Positions 34,628-48,212 of a DNA stretch of 60,000 bases are shown piece after piece. Source of the DNA: Symsagittifera roscoffensis (lineage: Eukaryota; Xenacoelomorpha; Acoela; Convolutidae). Numbering within the stretch: the first letter of the stretch is position 1; every line of letters starts with the position of its first letter. The translations under genes were made by a program, and so were the position numbers. The DNA lies in NCBI RefSeq assembly GCF_963678635.1, contig NC_087067.1:33456401-33516400 (forward strand), in the 5' to 3' direction. The notes below the pieces were generated by a model. The model was given only the letters and a program-made list of their open reading frames with translations, searched no databases and was not told the DNA's origin.

Positions 34628-35783
34628 TTATTTAAAGCAAAAGTAATTCTTTTACTTTTTTGCGCTAAGAGTTATTGCTGTTTAAAGTTCGGTGATGTCA
34701 AAAAGTTAAGCCTAATCGAGCGTGGTGCAAAAATTTTCAATGGGTCAAATTTTGGCCAAAACAATAGAAAACCGAAAAATTTCTTTTGCAGTATCAGTTT
34801 TGTGTACAATCAGCTGCTGATAGGTCAAAAATAATGGAGATAACTTTTGGGGTCTTTGAGTTATAGCCTTTTGAATTTCGGTGATGTCAAAAAAATAAGC
34901 CCAATCGAGCCTGGTGAATTGCGCGAACGGCCATAACTTGCCCAAAAATTTTAAAATTTCCAAATTTTATTATTTGGATCACAAGATCATAGTCAAATCT
35001 TGGGGGACTGAGAAAATGAACCAATTTCGTCGGTCCAACACAAAGTTATAAGCTTTTGAAATCTCGGTGATACCAAAAAGTTAAGCCTAATCGAGCGTGG
35101 TGCAAAAAATGAAATTTTCAAAATTTTTGTTTTTTTTTTCGTTCAAAGTTCATTTTTTTCATCTTGTTTCATAAATTTGAGCTCAGGATACTTCCAACGA
35201 GACCAAAAAGACGTTTGTAGCTCAAGTGTACGTGGAGTAATCATCAGTTGAAAATTTGGGGGGACCCGAATTTCGGCCATTTTGGACGAAAATCGGCCTA
35301 AAAGCTAACTTGTTAGTGCAATTTTTTTTCTTGCATTTTTCAAGAGAATTGGGCTGCCCTCCGCTGTCGCAGAGTGCATTCAAAGAAAACTTATCAAATA
35401 GATTTGAATACTTACCTACTTAATAAGTTTATCACAACAATTAGGCTAAAAGCAACTGACAGTATCCTGGCTGGTATTCAATCATATGCCACTTACAGTG
35501 GATGTGCGGCTATCATGCCATAGATGGTCATTCAAGGCACCTTGTACACGCTCCATAGGTTTTGACCAGCTGATTCGGCCATAAAACACATTGGGCCAAA
35601 AAAATTCCAAACAATGTCAATTTTCAGTATTTTGTTTGAAATGCATAAATTATAACGTGAGCGTGCAAAATTTTACATGGTATAAGAGCATATTTTTACT
35701 CTCGCGCGAGGGCGAGTGTTTTAAAAGTAATGTACATAGACATAAGCTAGTAAGGATATAAATGAAAGCGGAGTAACTCAAAT

Positions 35784-35903
35784 GCCTACGACCATACCAT
35801 GTTGAATGCACCGGTTCTCGTCCGATCACCGAAGTTAAGCAACATTGGGCCTGGTTAGTACTTGAATGGGAGACCGCCTGGGAACACCAGGTGTTGTAGG
35901 CTT
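35784..35903 (+). rRNA. 5S ribosomal RNA, gene 25
   Basis: Full length with G82A (cttgAatggg) at the start of the C-box, shared only with gene 26. The spacer is 1,157 bp; it reads ggggggttccg rather than ggggggacccg near 36535. Confidence 0.97.
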
Positions 35904-37060
35904 TTATTTAAAGCAAAAGTAATTCTTTTACTTTTATGCGCTAAGAGTTATTGCTGTTTAAAGTTCGGTGATGTCAAAAAGTTAAGCCTAATCGAGCGTG
36001 GTGCAAAAATTTTCAATGGGTCAAATTTTGGCCAAAACAAAAGAAAACCGAAAAATTTCTTTTGCAGTATCAATTTTGTGTACAATCAGCTGCTGATAGG
36101 TCAAAAATAATGGAGATAACTTTTGGGGTCTTTGAGTTATAGCCTTTTGAATTTCGGTGATGTCAAAAAAATAAGCCCAATCGAGCCTGGTGAATTGCGC
36201 GAACGGCCATAACTTGCCCAAAAATTTTAAAATTTCCAAATTTTATTATTTGGATCACAGGATCATAGTCAAATCTTGGGGGACTGAGAAAATGAACCAA
36301 TTTCGTCGGTCCAACACAAAGTTATAAGCTTTTGAAATCTCGGTGATACCAAAAAGTTAAGCCTAATCGAGCGTGGTGCAAAAAATGAAATTTTCAAATT
36401 TTTTTTCTTTTTTCGTTCAAAGTTCATTTTTTTCATCTTGTTTCATAAATTTGAGCTCAGGGCAATTCCAACGAGCCCAAAACGACGTTTGTAGCTCAAG
36501 TGTACGTGGAGTAATCATCAGTTAGAAATTTGGGGGGTTCCGAATTTCGGCCATTTTGGACGAAATTCGGCCTAAAAGCTAACTTTTAAGTTATTGCAAT
36601 TTTTTTTCTTGCATTTTTCAAGAGAATTGGGCTGCCCTCCGCTGTCGCAGAGTGCATTCAAAGAAAATTTATCAAATAGAATTGAATACTTACCTATTTA
36701 ATAAGTTTATCACAACAATTGGGCTAAAGCAACTGACAGTATCCTGGCTGGTATTCAATCATATGCCACTTACAGTGGATGTGCGGCTATCATGCCATAG
36801 ATGGTCATTCAAGGAACCTTGTACACGCTCCATAGGTTTTGACCAGCTGATTTGGCCATAAAACACATTGGGCCAAAAAAATTCCAAACAATGTCAATTT
36901 TCAGTATTTTGTTTGAAATGCATAAATTATAACGTGAGCGTGCAAAATTTTACATGGTATAAGAGCATATTTTTACTCTCGCGCGAGGGCGAGTGTTTTT
37001 AAAGTATTGTACATAGACATAAGCTAGTAAGGATATAAATGAAAGCGGAGTAACTCAAAT

Positions 37061-37180
37061 GCCTACGACCATACCATGTTGAATGCACCGGTTCTCGTCC
37101 GATCACCGAAGTTAAGCAACATTGGGCCTGGTTAGTACTTGAATGGGAGACCGCCTGTGAACACCAGGTGTTGTAGGCTT
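37061..37180 (+). rRNA. 5S ribosomal RNA, gene 26 (C-box altered)
   Basis: Full length with G82A and G98T, both in or at the edge of the C-box. It shares G82A with gene 25. The spacer is 1,160 bp, with ttttggaaaaaaaaagaaaacc in subrepeat A near 37305 in place of the usual ggccaaaacaaaag. Confidence 0.95.
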
Positions 37181-38340
37181 TTATTTAAAGCAAAAGTAAT
37201 TATTTTACTTTTATGCGCTAAGAGTTATTGCTGTTTAAAGTTCGGTGATGTCAAAAAGTTAAGCCTAATCGAGCGTGGTGCAAAAATTTTCAATGGGTCA
37301 AATTTTGGAAAAAAAAAGAAAACCGAAAAATTTCTTTTGCAGTATCAATTTTGTGTACAATCAGCTGCTGATAGGTCAAAAATAATGGAGATAACTTTTG
37401 GGGTCTTTGAGTTATAGCCTTTTGAATTTCGGTGATGTCAAAAAAATAAGCCCAATCGAGCCTGGTGAATTGCGCGAACGGCCATAACTTGCCCAAAAAT
37501 TTTAAAATTTCCAAATTTTATTATTTGGATCACAAGATCATAGTCAAATCTTGGGGGACTGAGAAAGTGAACCAATTTCGTCGGTCCAACACAAAGTTAT
37601 AAGCTTTTGAAATCTCGGTGATACCAAAAAGTTAAGCCTAATCGAGCGTGGTGCAAAAAATGAAATTTTCAAAATTTTTGTTTTTTTTTTCATTCAAAGT
37701 TCATTTTTTTTAATCTCGTTTCATAAATTTGAGCTCAGGACAATTCCAACGAGCCCAAAACGACGTTTGTAGCTCAAGTGTACGTGGAGTAATCATCAGT
37801 TGAAAATTTGGGGGGACCCGAATTTCGGCCATTTTGGACGAAAATCGGCCTAAAAGCTAACTTTTAAGTTAGTGCAATTTTTTTTTCTTGCATTTTTCAA
37901 GAGAATTGGGCTGCCCTCCGCTGTCGCAGAGTGCATTCAAAGAAAACTTATCAAATATTTTTGAATACTTACCTATTCAATAAGTTTATCACAACAATTA
38001 GACTAAAAGCAACTGACAGTATCCTGGCTGGTATTCAATCATATGCCACTTACAGTGGATGTGCGGCTATCATGCCATAGATGGTCATTCAAGGCACCTT
38101 GTACACGCTCCATAGGTTTTGACCAGCTGATTTGGCCATAAAACACATTGGGCCAAAAAAATTCCAAACAATGTCAATTTTCAGTATTTTGTTTGAAATG
38201 CATAAATTATAACGTGAGCGTGCAAAATTTTACATGGTATAAGAGCATATTTTTACTCTCGCGCGAGGGCGGGTGTTTTAAAAGTAATGTACATAGACAT
38301 AAGCTAGTAAGGATATAAATGAAAGCGGAGTAACTCAAAT

Positions 38341-38460
38341 GCCTACGACCATACCATGTTGAATGCACCGGTTCTCGTCCGATCACCGAAGTTAAGCAAC
38401 ATTGGGCCTGGTTAGTACTTGGATGGGAGACCGCCTGGGAACACCAGGTGTTGTAGGCTT
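38341..38460 (+). rRNA. 5S ribosomal RNA, gene 27
   Basis: Consensus body. The spacer is 1,156 bp. It shares gaattccggtgatg and gctcagacaattcc with the spacer of gene 28. Confidence 0.98.
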
Positions 38461-39616
38461 TTATTTAAAGCAAAAATAATTCTTTTACTTTTTTGCGCTA
38501 AGAGTTATTGCTGTTTAAAGTTCGGTGATGTCAAAAAGTTAAGCCTAATCGAGCGTGGTGCAAAAATTTTCAATGGGTCAAATTTTGGCCAAAACAAAAG
38601 AAAACCGAAAAATTTCTTTTGCAGTATCAATTTTGTGTACAATCAGCTGCTGATAGGTCAAAAATAATGGAGATAACTTTTGGGGTCTTTGAGTTATAGC
38701 CTTTTGAATTCCGGTGATGTCAAAAAAATAAGCCCAATCGAGCCTGGTGAATTGCGCGAACGGCCATAACTTGCCCAAAAATTTTAAAATTTCCAAATTT
38801 TATTATTTGGATCACAAGATCATAGTCAAATCTTGGGGGACTGAGAAAATTAACCAATTTCGTCTGTCCAACACAAAGTTATAAGCTTTTGAAATCTCGG
38901 TGATACCAAAAAGTTAAGCCTAATCGAGCGTGGTGCAAAAAATGAAATTTTCAAAATTTTTGTTTTTTTTGTTCAAAGTTCATTTTTTTCATCTTGTTTC
39001 ATAAATTTGAGCTCAGACAATTCCAACGAGCCCAAAACGACGTTTGTAGCTCAAGTGTACGTGGAGTAATCATCAGTTGAAAATTTGGGGGGATCCGAAT
39101 TTCGGCCATTTTGGACGAAAATCGGCCTAAAAGCTAACTTTTACGTTAGTGCAATTTTTTTTCTTGCATTTTTCAAGAGAATTGGACTGCCCTCCGCTGT
39201 CGCAGAGTGCATTCAAAGAAAACTTATCAAATAGATTTGAATACTTACCTATTTAATAAGTTTATCACAACAATTAGGCTAAAAGAAACTGACAGTATCC
39301 TGGCTGGTATTCAATCATATGCCACTTACAGTGGATGTGCGGCTATAATGCCATAGATGGTCATTCAAGGCACCTTGTACACGCTCCATAGGTTTTGACC
39401 AGCTGATTTGGCCATAAAACACATTGGGCCAAAAAAATTCCAAACAATGTCAATTTTCAGTATTTTGTTTGAAATGCATAAATTATAACGTGAGCGTGCA
39501 AAATTTTACATGGTATAAGAGCATATTTTTACTCTCGCGCGAGGGCGAGTGTTTTAAAAGTAATGTACATAGACATAAGCTAGTAAGGATATAAATGAAA
39601 GCGGAGTAACTCAAAT

Positions 39617-39736
39617 GCCTACGACCATACCATGTTGAATGCACCGGTTCTCGTCCGATCACCGAAGTTAAGCAACATTGGGCCTGGTTAGTACTTGGAT
39701 GGGAGACCGCCTGGGAACACCAGGTGTTGTAGGCTT
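39617..39736 (+). rRNA. 5S ribosomal RNA, gene 28
   Basis: Consensus body; unit closely related to that of gene 27. The spacer is 1,157 bp. Confidence 0.98.
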
Positions 39737-40893
39737 TTATTTAAAGCAAAAGTAATTCTTTTACTTTTTTGCGCTAAGAGTTATTGCTGTTTAAAGTTCG
39801 GTGATGTCAAAAAGTTAAGCCTAATCGAGCGTGGTGCAAAAATTTTCAATGGGTCAAATTTTGGCCAAAACAAAAGAAAACCGAAAAATTTCTTTTGCAG
39901 TATCAATTTTGTGTACAATCAGCTGCTGATAGGTCAAAAATAATGGAGATAACTTTTGGGGTCTTTGAGTTATAGCCTTTTGAATTCCGGTGATGTCAAA
40001 AAAATAAGCCCAATCGAGCCTGGTGAATTGCGCGAACGGCCATAACTTGCCCAAAAATTTTAAAATTTCCAAATTTTATTATTTGGATCACAAGATCATA
40101 GTCAAATCTTGGGGGACTGAGAAAATGAACCAATTTCGTCGGTCCAACACAAAGTTATAAGCTTTTGAAATCTCGGTGATACCAAAAAGTTAAGCCTAAT
40201 CGAGCGTGGTGCAAAAAATGAAATTTTCAAAATTTTTGTTTTTTTTTGTTCAAAGTTCATTTTTTTTATCTTGTTTCATAAATTTGAGCTCAGACAATTC
40301 CAACGAGCCCAAAACGACGTTTGTAGCTCAAGTGTACGTGGAGTAATCATCAGTTGAAAATTTGGGGGGATCCGAATTTCGGCCATTTTGGACGAAAAGC
40401 GGCCTAAAAGCTAACTTTTACGTTAGTGCAATTTTTTTTCTTGCATTTTTCAAGAGATTTGGACTGCCCTCCGCTGTCGCAGAGTGCATTCAAAGAAAAC
40501 TTATCAAATAGATTTGAATACTTACCTATTTAATAAGTTTATCACAACAATTAGGCTAAAAGCAACTGACAGTATCCTGGCTGGTATTCAATCATATGCC
40601 ACTTACAGTGGATGTGCGGCTATCATGCCATAGATGGTCATTCAAGGCACCTTGTACACGATCCATAGGTTTTGACCAGCTGATTTGGCCATAAAACACA
40701 TTGGGCCAAAAAAATTCCAAACAATGTCAATTTTCAGTATTTTGTTTGAAATGCATAAATTATAACGTGAGCGTGCAAAATTTTACATGGTATAAGAGCA
40801 TATTTTTACTCTCGCGCGAGGGCGAGTGTTTTAAAAGTAATGTACATAGACATAAGCTAGGAAGGATATAAATGAAAGCGGAATAACTCAAAT

Positions 40894-41013
40894 GCCTACG
40901 ACCATACCATGTTGAATGCACCGGTTCTCGTCCGATCACCGAAGTTAAGCAACATTGGGCCTGGTTAGTACTTGGATGGGAGACCGCCTGGGAACACCAG
41001 GTGTTGTAGGCTT
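40894..41013 (+). rRNA. 5S ribosomal RNA, gene 29
   Basis: Consensus body. The upstream region has two changes (gctagGaagg, gcggaAtaac) outside the TATA-like box. The spacer is 1,155 bp. Confidence 0.98.
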
Positions 41014-42168
41014 TTATTTAAAGCAAAAGTAATTCTTTTACTTTTATGCGCTAAGAGTTATTGCAGTTTAAAGTTCGGTGATGTCAAAAAGTTAAGCCTA
41101 ATCGAGCGTGGTGCAAAAATTTTCAATGGGTCAAATTTTGGCCAAAACAAAAGAAAACCGAAAAATTTCTTTTGCAGTATCAATTTTGTGTACAATCAGC
41201 TGCTGATAGGTCAAAAATATTGGAGATAACTTTTGGGGTCTTTGAGTTATAGCCTTTTGAATTCCGGTGATGTCAAAAAAATAAGCCCAATCGAGCCTGG
41301 TGAATTGCGCGAACGGCCATAACTTGCCCAAAAATTTTAAAATTTCCAAATTTTATTATTTGGATCACAAGATCATAGTCAAATCTTGGGGGACTGAGAA
41401 AATGAACCAATTTCGTCGGTCCAACACAAAGTTATAAGCTTTTGAAGTCTCGGTGATACCAAAAAGTTAAGCCTAATCGAGCGTGGTGCAAAAAATGATA
41501 TTTTCAAAATTTTTGTTTTTTTTTCCTTCAAAGTTCATTTTTTTCATCTTGTTTCATAATTTTGAGCTCAGGACAATTCCAACGAGCCCAAAACGACGTT
41601 TGTAGCTCAAGTGTACGTGGAGTAATCATCAGTTGAAAATTTGGGGGGACCCGAATTTCGGCCATTTTGGACGAAAATCGGCCTAAAAGCTAACTTGTTA
41701 GTGCAATTTTTTTTCTTGCATTTTTCAAGAGAATTGGGATGCCCTCCGCTGTCGCAGAGTGCATTCAAAGAAAACTTATCAAATAGATTTGAATACTTAC
41801 CTATTTAATAAGTTTATCACAACAATTAGGCAAAAAGCAACTGACAGTATCCTGGCTGGTATTCAATCATATGCCACTTACAGTGGATGTGCGGCTATCA
41901 TGCCATAGATGGTCATTCAAGGCACCTTGTACACGCTCCATAGGTTTTGACCAGCTGATTTGGCCATAAAACACATTGGGCCAAAAAAATTCCAAACAAT
42001 GTCAATTTTCAGTATTTTGTTTGAAATGCATAAATTATAACGTGAGCGTGCAAAATTTTACATAGTATAAAAGCATATTTTTACTCTCGCGCGAGGGAGA
42101 GTGTTTTAAAAGTATTGTACTTAGACATACGCTAGTAAGGATATAAATGAAAGCGGAGTAACTCAAAT

Positions 42169-42288
42169 GCCTACGACCATACCATGTTGAATGCACCGGT
42201 TCTCGTCCGATCACCGAAGTTAAGCAACATTGGGCCTGGTTAGTACTTGGATGGGAGACCGCCTGGGAACACCAGGTGTTTTTGGCTT
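42169..42288 (+). rRNA. 5S ribosomal RNA, gene 30 (probable pseudogene)
   Basis: Full length but with G113T and A115T, which turn ttgtaggctt into tttttggctt. Two pairs of helix I are lost (C6-G113 and U4-A115). A T5 run is created inside the gene at nt 111-115, which should make RNA polymerase III stop before the 3' end. The promoter boxes are unchanged, so it could give a short, unstable product. The spacer is 1,155 bp with a shortened hairpin (aacttttaagtgc). Confidence 0.93.
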
Positions 42289-43443
42289 TTAATTAAAGCA
42301 AAAGTAATTCTTTTACTTTTATGCGCTAAGAGTTATTGCTGTTTAAAGTTCGGTGATGTCAAAAAGTTAAGCCTAATCGAGCGTGGTGCAAAAATTTTCA
42401 ATGGGTCAAATTTTGGCCAAAACAAAAGAAAACCGAAAAATTTCTTTTGCAGTATCAATTTTGTGTACAATCAGCTGCTGATAGGTCAAAAATAATGGAG
42501 ATAACTTTTGGGGTCTTTGAGTTATAGCCTTTTGAATTCCGGTGATGTCAAAAAATTAAGCCCAATCGAGCCTGGTGAATTGCGCGAACGGCCATAACTT
42601 GCCCAAAAATTTTAAAATTTTCAAATTTTATTGTTTGGATCACAAGATCATAGTCAAATCTTGGGGGACTGAGAAAATGAACCAATTTCGTCGGTCCAAC
42701 ACAAAGTTAAAAGCTTTTGAAATCTCGGTGATACCAAAAAGTTAAGCCTAATCGAGCGTGGTGCAAAAAATGAAATTTTCAAAATTTTTGTTTTTTTTTC
42801 GTTCAAAGTTCATTTTTTCCATCTTGTTTCATAAATTTGAGCTCAGGGCAATTCCAACGAGCCCAAATTGACGTTTGTAGCTCAAGTGTACGTGGAGTAA
42901 TCATCAGTTGAAAATTTGGGGGGACCCGAATTTCGGCCATTTTGGACGAAAATCGGCCTAAAAGCTAACTTTTAAGTGCAATTTTTTTACTTGCATTTTT
43001 CAAGAGAATTGGGCTGCCCTCCGCTGTCGCAGAGTGCATTCAAAGAAAACTTATCAAATAGATTTGAATACTTACCTATTTAATAAGTTTATCACAACAA
43101 TTAGGCTAAAAGCAACTGACAGTATCCTGGCTGATATTCAATCATATGCCACTTACAGTGGATGTGCGGCTATCATGCCATAGATGGTCATTCAAGGCAC
43201 CTTGTACACGCTCCATAGGTTTTGACCAGCTGATTTGGCCATAAAACACATTGGGCCAAAAAAATTCCAAACAATGTCAATTTTCAGTATTTTGTTTGAA
43301 ATGTATAAATTATAATGTGAGCGTGCAAAATTTTACATGGTATAAGAGCATATTTTTACTCTTGCGCGAGGGCGAGTGTTTTAAAAGTAATGTACATAGA
43401 CATAAGCTAGTAAGGATATAAATGAAAGCGGAGTAAATCAAAT

Positions 43444-43563
43444 GCCTACGACCATACCATGTTGAATGCACCGGTTCTCGTCCGATCACCGAAGTTAAGC
43501 AACATTGGGCCTGGTTAGTACTTGGATGGGAGACCGCCTGGGAACACCAGGTGTTGTAGGCTT
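43444..43563 (+). rRNA. 5S ribosomal RNA, gene 31
   Basis: Consensus body; upstream sequence reads gtaaatcaaatg (C to A at -9), a form that dominates genes 31-37. The spacer is 1,154 bp, with gagagtgcaattttttac and gcagagtggttcaaag shared with gene 33. Confidence 0.98.
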
Positions 43564-44717
43564 TTATTTAAAGCAAAAGTAATTCTTTTACTTTTATGCG
43601 CTAAGAGTTATTGCTGTTTAAAGTTCGGTGATGTCAAAAAGTTAAGCCTAATCGAGCGTGGTGCAAAAATTTTCAATGGGTCAAATTTTGGCCAAAACAA
43701 AAGAAAACCGAAAAATTTCTTTTGCAGTATCAATTTTGTGTACAATCAGCTGCTGATAGGTCAAAATAATGGAGATAACTTTTGGGGTCTTTGAGTTATA
43801 GCCTTTTGAATTTCGGTGATGTCAAAAAAATAAGCCCAATCGAGCCTGGTGAATTGCGCGAACGGCCATAACTTGCCCAAAAATTTTAAAATTTCCAAAT
43901 TTTATTATTTGGATCACAAGATCATAGTCAAATCTTGGGGGACTGAGAAAATGAACCAATTTCGTCGGTCCAACACAAAGTTATAAGCTTTTGAAATCTC
44001 GGTGATACCAAAAAGTTAAGCCTAATCGAGCGTGGTGCAAAAAATGAAATTTTCAAAATTTTTTTTTTTTTCGTTCAAAGTTCATTTTTTTCATCTTGTT
44101 TCATAAATTTGAGCTCAGGACAATTCCAACGAGCCCAAAACGACATTTGTAGCTCAAGTGTACGTGGAGTAATCATCAGTTGAAAATTTGGGGGGACCCG
44201 AATTTCGGCCATTTTGGACGAAAATCGGCCTAAAAGCTAACTTTTAAGAGAGTGCAATTTTTTACTTGCATTTTTCAAGAGAATTGGGCTGCCCTCCGCT
44301 GTCGCAGAGTGGTTCAAAGAAAACTTATCAAATAGATTTGAATACTTACCTATTTAATAAGTTTATCACAACAATTAGGCTAAAAGCAACTGACAGTATC
44401 CTGGCTGGTATTCAATCATATGCCACTTACAGTGGATGTGCGGCTATCATGCCATAGATGGTCATTCAAGGCACCTTGTACACGCTCCATAGGTTTTGAA
44501 CAGCTGATTTGGCCATAAAACACATTGGGCCAAAAAAATTCCAAACAATGTCAATTTTCAGTATTTTGTTTGAAATGCATAAATTATAATGTGAGCGTGC
44601 AAAATTTTACATGGTATAAGAGCATATTTTTACTCTTGCGCGAGGGCAAGTGTTTTAAAAGTAATGTACATAGACATAAGCTAGTAAGGATATAAATGAA
44701 AGCGGAGTAAATCAAAT

Positions 44718-44837
44718 GCCTACGACCATACCATGTTGAATGCACCGGTTCTCGTCCGATCACCGAAGTTAAGCAACATTGGGCCTGGTTAGTACTTGGA
44801 TGGGAGACCGCCTGGGAACACCAGGTGTTGTAGGCTT
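44718..44837 (+). rRNA. 5S ribosomal RNA, gene 32
   Basis: Consensus body. The palindrome upstream reads cttgcgcgag. The spacer is 1,160 bp, with the cgctgtggcagag variant. Confidence 0.98.
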
Positions 44838-45997
44838 TTATTTAATGCAAAAGTAATTCTTTTACTTTTATGCGCTAAGAGTTATTGCTGTTTAAAGTTC
44901 GGTGATGTCAAAAAGTTAAGCCTAATCGAGCGTGGTGCAAAAATTTTCAATGGGTCAAATTTTGGCCAAAACAAAAGAAAACCGAAAAATTTCTTTTGCA
45001 GTATCAATTTTGTGTACAATCAGCTGCTGATAGGTCAAAAATAATGGAGATAACTTTTGGGGTCTTTGAGTTATAGCCTTTTGAATTTCGGTGATGTCAA
45101 AAAAATAAGCCCAATCGAGCCTGGTGAATTGCGCGAACGGCCATAACTTGCCCAAAAATTTTAAAATTTCCAAATTTTATTATTTGGATCACAAGATGAT
45201 AGTCAAATCTTGGGGGACTGAGAAAATGAACCAATTTCGTCGGTCCAACACAAAGTTATAAGCTTTTGAAATCTCGGTGATACCAAAAAGTTAAGCCTAA
45301 TCGAGCGTGGTGCAAAAAATGAAATTTTCAAAATTTTTGTTTTTTTTTTCGTTCAAAGTTCATTTTTTCCATCTTGTTTCATAAATTTGAGCTCAGGACA
45401 ATTCCAACGAGCCCAAAACGACGTTTGTAGCTCAAGTGTACGTGGAGTAATCATCAGTTGAAAATTTGGGGGGACCCGAATTTCGGCCATTTTGGACGAA
45501 AATCGGCCTAATAGCAAACTTTTAAGTTAGTGCAATTTTTTTTCTTGCATTTTTCAAGAGAATTGGGCTGCCCTCCGCTGTGGCAGAGTGCATTCAAAGA
45601 AAACTTATCAAATAGATTTGAATACTTACCTATTTAATAAGTTTATCACAACAATTAGGCTAAAAGCAACTGACAGTATCCTGGCTGGTATTCAATCATA
45701 TGCCACTTACAGTGGATGTGCGGCTATCATGCCATAGATGGTCATTCAAGGCACCTTGTACACGCTCCATAGGTTTTGACCAGCTGATTTGGCCATAAAA
45801 CACATTGGGCCAAAAAAATTCCAAACAATGTCAATTTTCAGTATTTTGTTTGAAATGCATAAATTATAACGTGAGCGTGCAAAGTTTTACATGGTATAAG
45901 AGCATATTTTTACTCTCGCGCGAAGGCGAGTGTTTTAAAAGTAATGTACATAGACATAAGCTAGTAAGGATATAAATGAAAGCGGAGTAAATCAAAT

Positions 45998-46117
45998 GCC
46001 TACGACCATACCATGTTGAATGCACCGGTTCTCGTCCGATCACCGAAGTTAAGCAACATTGGGCCTGGTTAGTACTTGGATGGGAGACCGCCTGGGAACA
46101 CCAGGTGTTGTAGGCTT
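45998..46117 (+). rRNA. 5S ribosomal RNA, gene 33
   Basis: Consensus body. The spacer is 1,158 bp and matches that of gene 31 in its 3' half. Confidence 0.98.
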
Positions 46118-47275
46118 TTATTTAAAGCAAAAGTAATTCTTTTACTTTTATGCGCTAAGAGTTATTGCTGTTTAAAGTTCGGTGATGTCAAAAAGTTAAG
46201 CCTAATCGAGCGTGGTGCAAAAATTTTCAATGGGTCAAATTTTGGCCAAAACAAAAGAAAACCGAAAAATTTCTTTTGCAGTATCAATTTTGTGTACAAT
46301 CAGCTGCTGATAGGTCAAAAATAATGGAGATAACTTTTGGGGTCTTTGAGTTATAGCCTTTTGAATTTCGGTGATGTCAAAAAAATAAGCCCAATCGAGC
46401 CTGGTGAATTGCGCGAACGGCCATAACTTGCCCAAAAATTTTAAAATTTCCAAATTTTATTATTTGGATCACAAGATGATAGTCAAATCTTGGGGGACTG
46501 AGAAAATGAACCAATTTCGTCGGTCCAACACAAAGTTATAAGCTTTTGAAATCTCGGTGATACCAAAAAGTTAAGCCTAATCGAGCGTGGTGCAAAAAAT
46601 GAAATTTTCAAAATTTTTGTTTTTTTTTTCGTTCAAAGTTCATTTTTTTCATCTTGTTTCATAAATTTGAGCTCAGGACAATTCCAACGAGCCCAAAACG
46701 ACATTTGTAGCTCAAGTGTACGTGGAGTAATCATCAGTTGAAAATTTGGGGGGATCCGAATTTCGGCCATTTTGGACGAAAATCGGCCTAAAAGCTAACT
46801 TTTAAGAGAGTGCAATTTTTTACTTGCATTTTTCAAGAGAATTGGGCTGCCCTCCATTGTCGCAGAGTGGTTCAAAGAAAACTTATCAAATAGATTTGAA
46901 TACTTACCTATTTAATAAGTTTATCACAACAATTAGGCTAAAAGCAACTGACAGTATCCTGGCTGGTATTCAATCATATGCCACTTACAGTGGATGTGCG
47001 GCTACCATGCCATAGATGGTCATTCAAGGCACCTTGTACACGCTCCATAGGTTTTGACCAGCTGATTTGGCCATAAAACACATTGGGCCAAAAAAATTCC
47101 AAACAATGTCAATTTTCAGTATTTTGTTTGAAATGCATAAATTATAATGTGAGCGTGCAAAATTTTACATGGTATAAGAGCATATTTTTACTCTTGCGCG
47201 AGGGCGAGTGTTTTAAAAGTAATGTACATAGACATAAGCTAGTAAGGATATAAATGAAAGCGGAGTAAATCAAAT

Positions 47276-47395
47276 GCCTACGACCATACCATGTTGAATG
47301 CACCGGTTCTCGTCCGATCACCGAAGTTAAGCAACATTGGGCCTGGTTAGTACTTGGATGGGAGACCGCCTGGGAACACCAGGTGTTGCAGGCTT
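47276..47395 (+). rRNA. 5S ribosomal RNA, gene 34
   Basis: Full length with T114C (ttgCaggctt), which breaks the A5-U114 pair of helix I. Probably still transcribed. The spacer is 1,161 bp, matching that of gene 32. Confidence 0.96.
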
Positions 47396-48212
47396 TTATT
47401 TAAAGCAAAAGTAATTCTTTTACTTTTATGCGCTAAGAGTTATTGCTGTTTAAAGTTCGGTGATGTCAAAAAGTTAAGCCTAATCGAGCGTGGTGCAAAA
47501 ATTTTCAATGGGTCAAATTTTGGCCAAAACAAAAGAAAACCGAAAAATTTCTTTTGCAGTATCAATTTTGTGTACAATCAGCTGCTGATAGGTCAAAAAT
47601 AATGGAGATAACTTTTGGGGTCTTTGAGTTATAGCCTTTTGAATTTCGGTGATGTCAAAAAAATAAGCCCAATCGAGCCTGGTGAATTGCGCGAACGGCC
47701 ATAACTTGCCCAAAAATTTTAAAATTTCCAAATTTTATTATTTGGATCACAAGATGATAGTCAAATCTTGGGGGACTGAGAAAATGAACCAATTTCGTCG
47801 GTCCAACACAAAGTTATAAGCTTTTGAAATCTCGGTGATACCAAAAAGTTAAGCCTAATCGAGCGTGGTGCAAAAAATGAAATTTTCAAAATTTTTGTTT
47901 TTTTTTTTCGTTCAAAGTTCATTTTTTCCATCTTGTTTTATAAATTTGAGCTCAGGACAATTCCAACGAGCCCAAAACGACGTTTGTAGCTCAAGTGTAC
48001 GTGGAGTAATCATCAGTTGAAAATTTGGGGGGACCCGAATTTCGGCCATTTTGGACGAAAATCGGCCTAAAAGCTAACTTTTACGTTAGTGCAATTTTTT
48101 TTCTTGCATTTTTCAAGAGAATTGGGCTGCCCTCCGCTGTGGCAGAGTGCATTCAAAGAAAACTTATCAAATAGATTTGAATACTTACCTATTTAATAAG
48201 TTTATCACAACA

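Noticed and set aside
48181-48191. ATACTTACCT on the plus strand resembling the 5' end of U1 snRNA
   Set aside because: The match stops after 10 nt; no U1 stem-loops or Sm site follow. It is more sensibly read as a splice-donor-like sequence on the other strand.
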